The notes under the pieces are model-generated. The model saw only the letters and a program-made list of their open reading frames with translations. It was not told the DNA's origin and did no database searches. 55,033 nucleotides of DNA from Nitrospirota bacterium (GTDB lineage Bacteria; Nitrospirota; Thermodesulfovibrionia; Thermodesulfovibrionales; Dissulfurispiraceae): assembly GCA_015233365.1 (NCBI GenBank), contig JADFXU010000010.1, positions 1 to 55,033 of the forward strand, given 5' to 3'. Both the position numbers and the translations under genes were made by a program. Shown piece by piece: positions 54,077 to 55,033 of the stretch. The stretch's first letter is position 1. Every line of letters starts with the position of its first letter.

Positions 54077-55033
54077 ATGCTGTTCGATGATCTGGATATC
54101 CCGGAGGCTGTCCTTAAAGGCATTAAAGCCGCCGGCTTCTTGGAATGCACTCAGGTACAGGCCGCAACGCTGCCTGATGCACTGGCGGGAAGAGATATAG
54201 CTGCTCAGTCCCAAACGGGTACGGGAAAGACTGCTGCCTTTCTGATCGCTTTATTTTCCCGCATGCTTGCACAGGGGCCTGTCAAACCAGGTCCTTCTCC
54301 GCGCGCCCTCATTATAGCCCCGACGCGCGAACTTGTGAGCCAAATACATGCTGAAGCCCTTGTTCTCGGACATTTTACCGGGCTCAGGATGATTCCTATA
54401 TTTGGCGGGCTGGACTACAACAAACAGAGAGATGCTCTTAAGCAGGGAGCTGACATGGTAATCGGCACTCCAGGCCGTCTTATTGATTACCTGAAACAGA
54501 ATGTCTACAGCCTTAAAAAGACTGAATTTCTTGTGATCGATGAAGCCGACCGTATGTTCGACATGGGTTTTATCAAAGACCTGCGTTTCTTGCTGCGGCG
54601 GATGTCATCCTATAACCAGAGGCAGTCCATGCTCTTTTCCGCTACACTGTCCTACAGGGTCATGGAGCTTTGCTATGAATACATGAACCTCCCTGAAAAG
54701 GTCTCCATAACTCCTGAACAAATTACAGTGAAAAAGGTCGAGCAGGAGCTCTACCATGTGGGGACGTCGGAAAAACCGGGCCTGTTGCTGGGCATACTTA
54801 AGCGCGAGGCGGACAGCCGAATTCTTATTTTCACAAACATGAAAGTTACTGCCGAGCGGGTGAAGAATCTGCTCAGGGCAAATGGGATAAAAGCAGCCTC
54901 AATAACAGGTGACATCCCCCAGGCGAAGCGCACTGATATCCTCTACAGGTTCAAGGAAGGCAAGCTCCCTGTGCTTGTGGCATCGGATGTGGCTAGCCGG
55001 GGACTGCACATTGAGGGGGTAACCCATGTAATC
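54077..55033 (+). CDS. DEAD-box RNA helicase (3' end outside window)
   Basis: 319 residues visible and open to the right edge. Q motif region FLECTQVQAATLPDAL, Walker A AQSQTGTGKT, APTRELVSQI, GTPGRL, DEAD box as VIDEADRMFDMGF, SATLS, then the second RecA domain with ILIFTNMKVTAERV and VASDVASRGLHIEGV. It is RhlB/RhlE-like. The ATG at 54077 has no strong ribosome site. The gene is complete at the 5' end and cut by the window. Confidence 0.93.
   Translation, partial: MLFDDLDIPEAVLKGIKAAGFLECTQVQAATLPDALAGRDIAAQSQTGTGKTAAFLIALFSRMLAQGPVKPGPSPRALIIAPTRELVSQIHAEALVLGHFTGLRMIPIFGGLDYNKQRDALKQGADMVIGTPGRLIDYLKQNVYSLKKTEFLVIDEADRMFDMGFIKDLRFLLRRMSSYNQRQSMLFSATLSYRVMELCYEYMNLPEKVSITPEQITVKKVEQELYHVGTSEKPGLLLGILKREADSRILIFTNMKVTAERVKNLLRANGIKAASITGDIPQAKRTDILYRFKEGKLPVLVASDVASRGLHIEGVTHVI

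Overview
The window looks like chromosome of a strictly anaerobic, diderm (Gram-negative type) bacterium that can run the Wood-Ljungdahl pathway. The gene set suggests a Nitrospirota (Thermodesulfovibrionia-like) or Desulfobacterota-like lineage. This is inferred from gene content only; there is no rRNA in the window.

Layout. (1) 1-6866: hdrC-hdrB-hdrA-mvhD-metV-metF, the gene order known from the Moorella methylene-tetrahydrofolate reductase/heterodisulfide-reductase-like complex. Its mvhD carries an in-frame UGA exactly where the family has a cysteine. A hairpin with bacterial-SECIS geometry follows, and the frame stays open to a 4-base overlap with metV, so mvhD is read here as a selenoprotein gene. 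(2) 7018-9906: rpiB, glyA, a palindromic interspersed repeat, nrdR and a CBS-domain protein. (3) 9916-14733: an unknown gene, then a DUF1015 gene, gapA and pgk, a strong terminator and convergent speD. (4) 14950-17578: tRNA-Phe, then a 2.5-kb IS1-like element bounded by perfect 20-bp inverted repeats. It carries a degenerate tRNA-like gene, a 38-residue micro-ORF and two cargo genes. (5) 17593-24775: YihY-type membrane protein, lytic transglycosylase, RecQ, an unusual CheW-CheZ fusion, a small toxin-antitoxin-like cluster and an HNH nuclease. (6) 24776-26760: AT-rich accessory stretch with a hexapeptide-repeat protein. (7) 26791-30291: RNA methyltransferase, PAP2 phosphatase and a DsbC-like thiol isomerase. 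(8) 30337-34648: a DRTGG/RsbW-like/PHP/HATPase/histidine-kinase operon of the kind normally seen beside electron-bifurcating [FeFe]-hydrogenases, but with no hydrogenase here, plus a divergent response regulator. (9) 34716-42287: YeiH-type transporter with a small membrane partner, a second two-component system, glgA and a galT-like gene. (10) 42337-46387: MBL-fold RNase Z-like hydrolase, a second copy of the interspersed repeat, surE, an FAD oxidoreductase and pcm. (11) 46466-52005: rnfCDGEAB with an RnfB carrying seven cysteine cluster motifs. (12) 52085-end: LysM lytic transglycosylase, dodecin and a DEAD-box helicase cut by the window edge.

How the parts fit. The Hdr-Met complex and Rnf are the two electron-transfer modules that let an autotrophic or acetogenic anaerobe couple methylene-THF reduction, ferredoxin and NAD to an ion gradient. 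glyA supplies and drains methylene-THF, and gapA/pgk/rpiB/glgA/galT give sugar and glycogen metabolism. Several kinases suggest redox or energy sensing. The strongest points for follow-up are the UGA-containing mvhD with its candidate SECIS, the CheW-CheZ fusion whose catalytic glutamine is replaced by arginine, the cargo-bearing IS1-like element with a tRNA-like gene, and the hydrogenase-less DRTGG operon.
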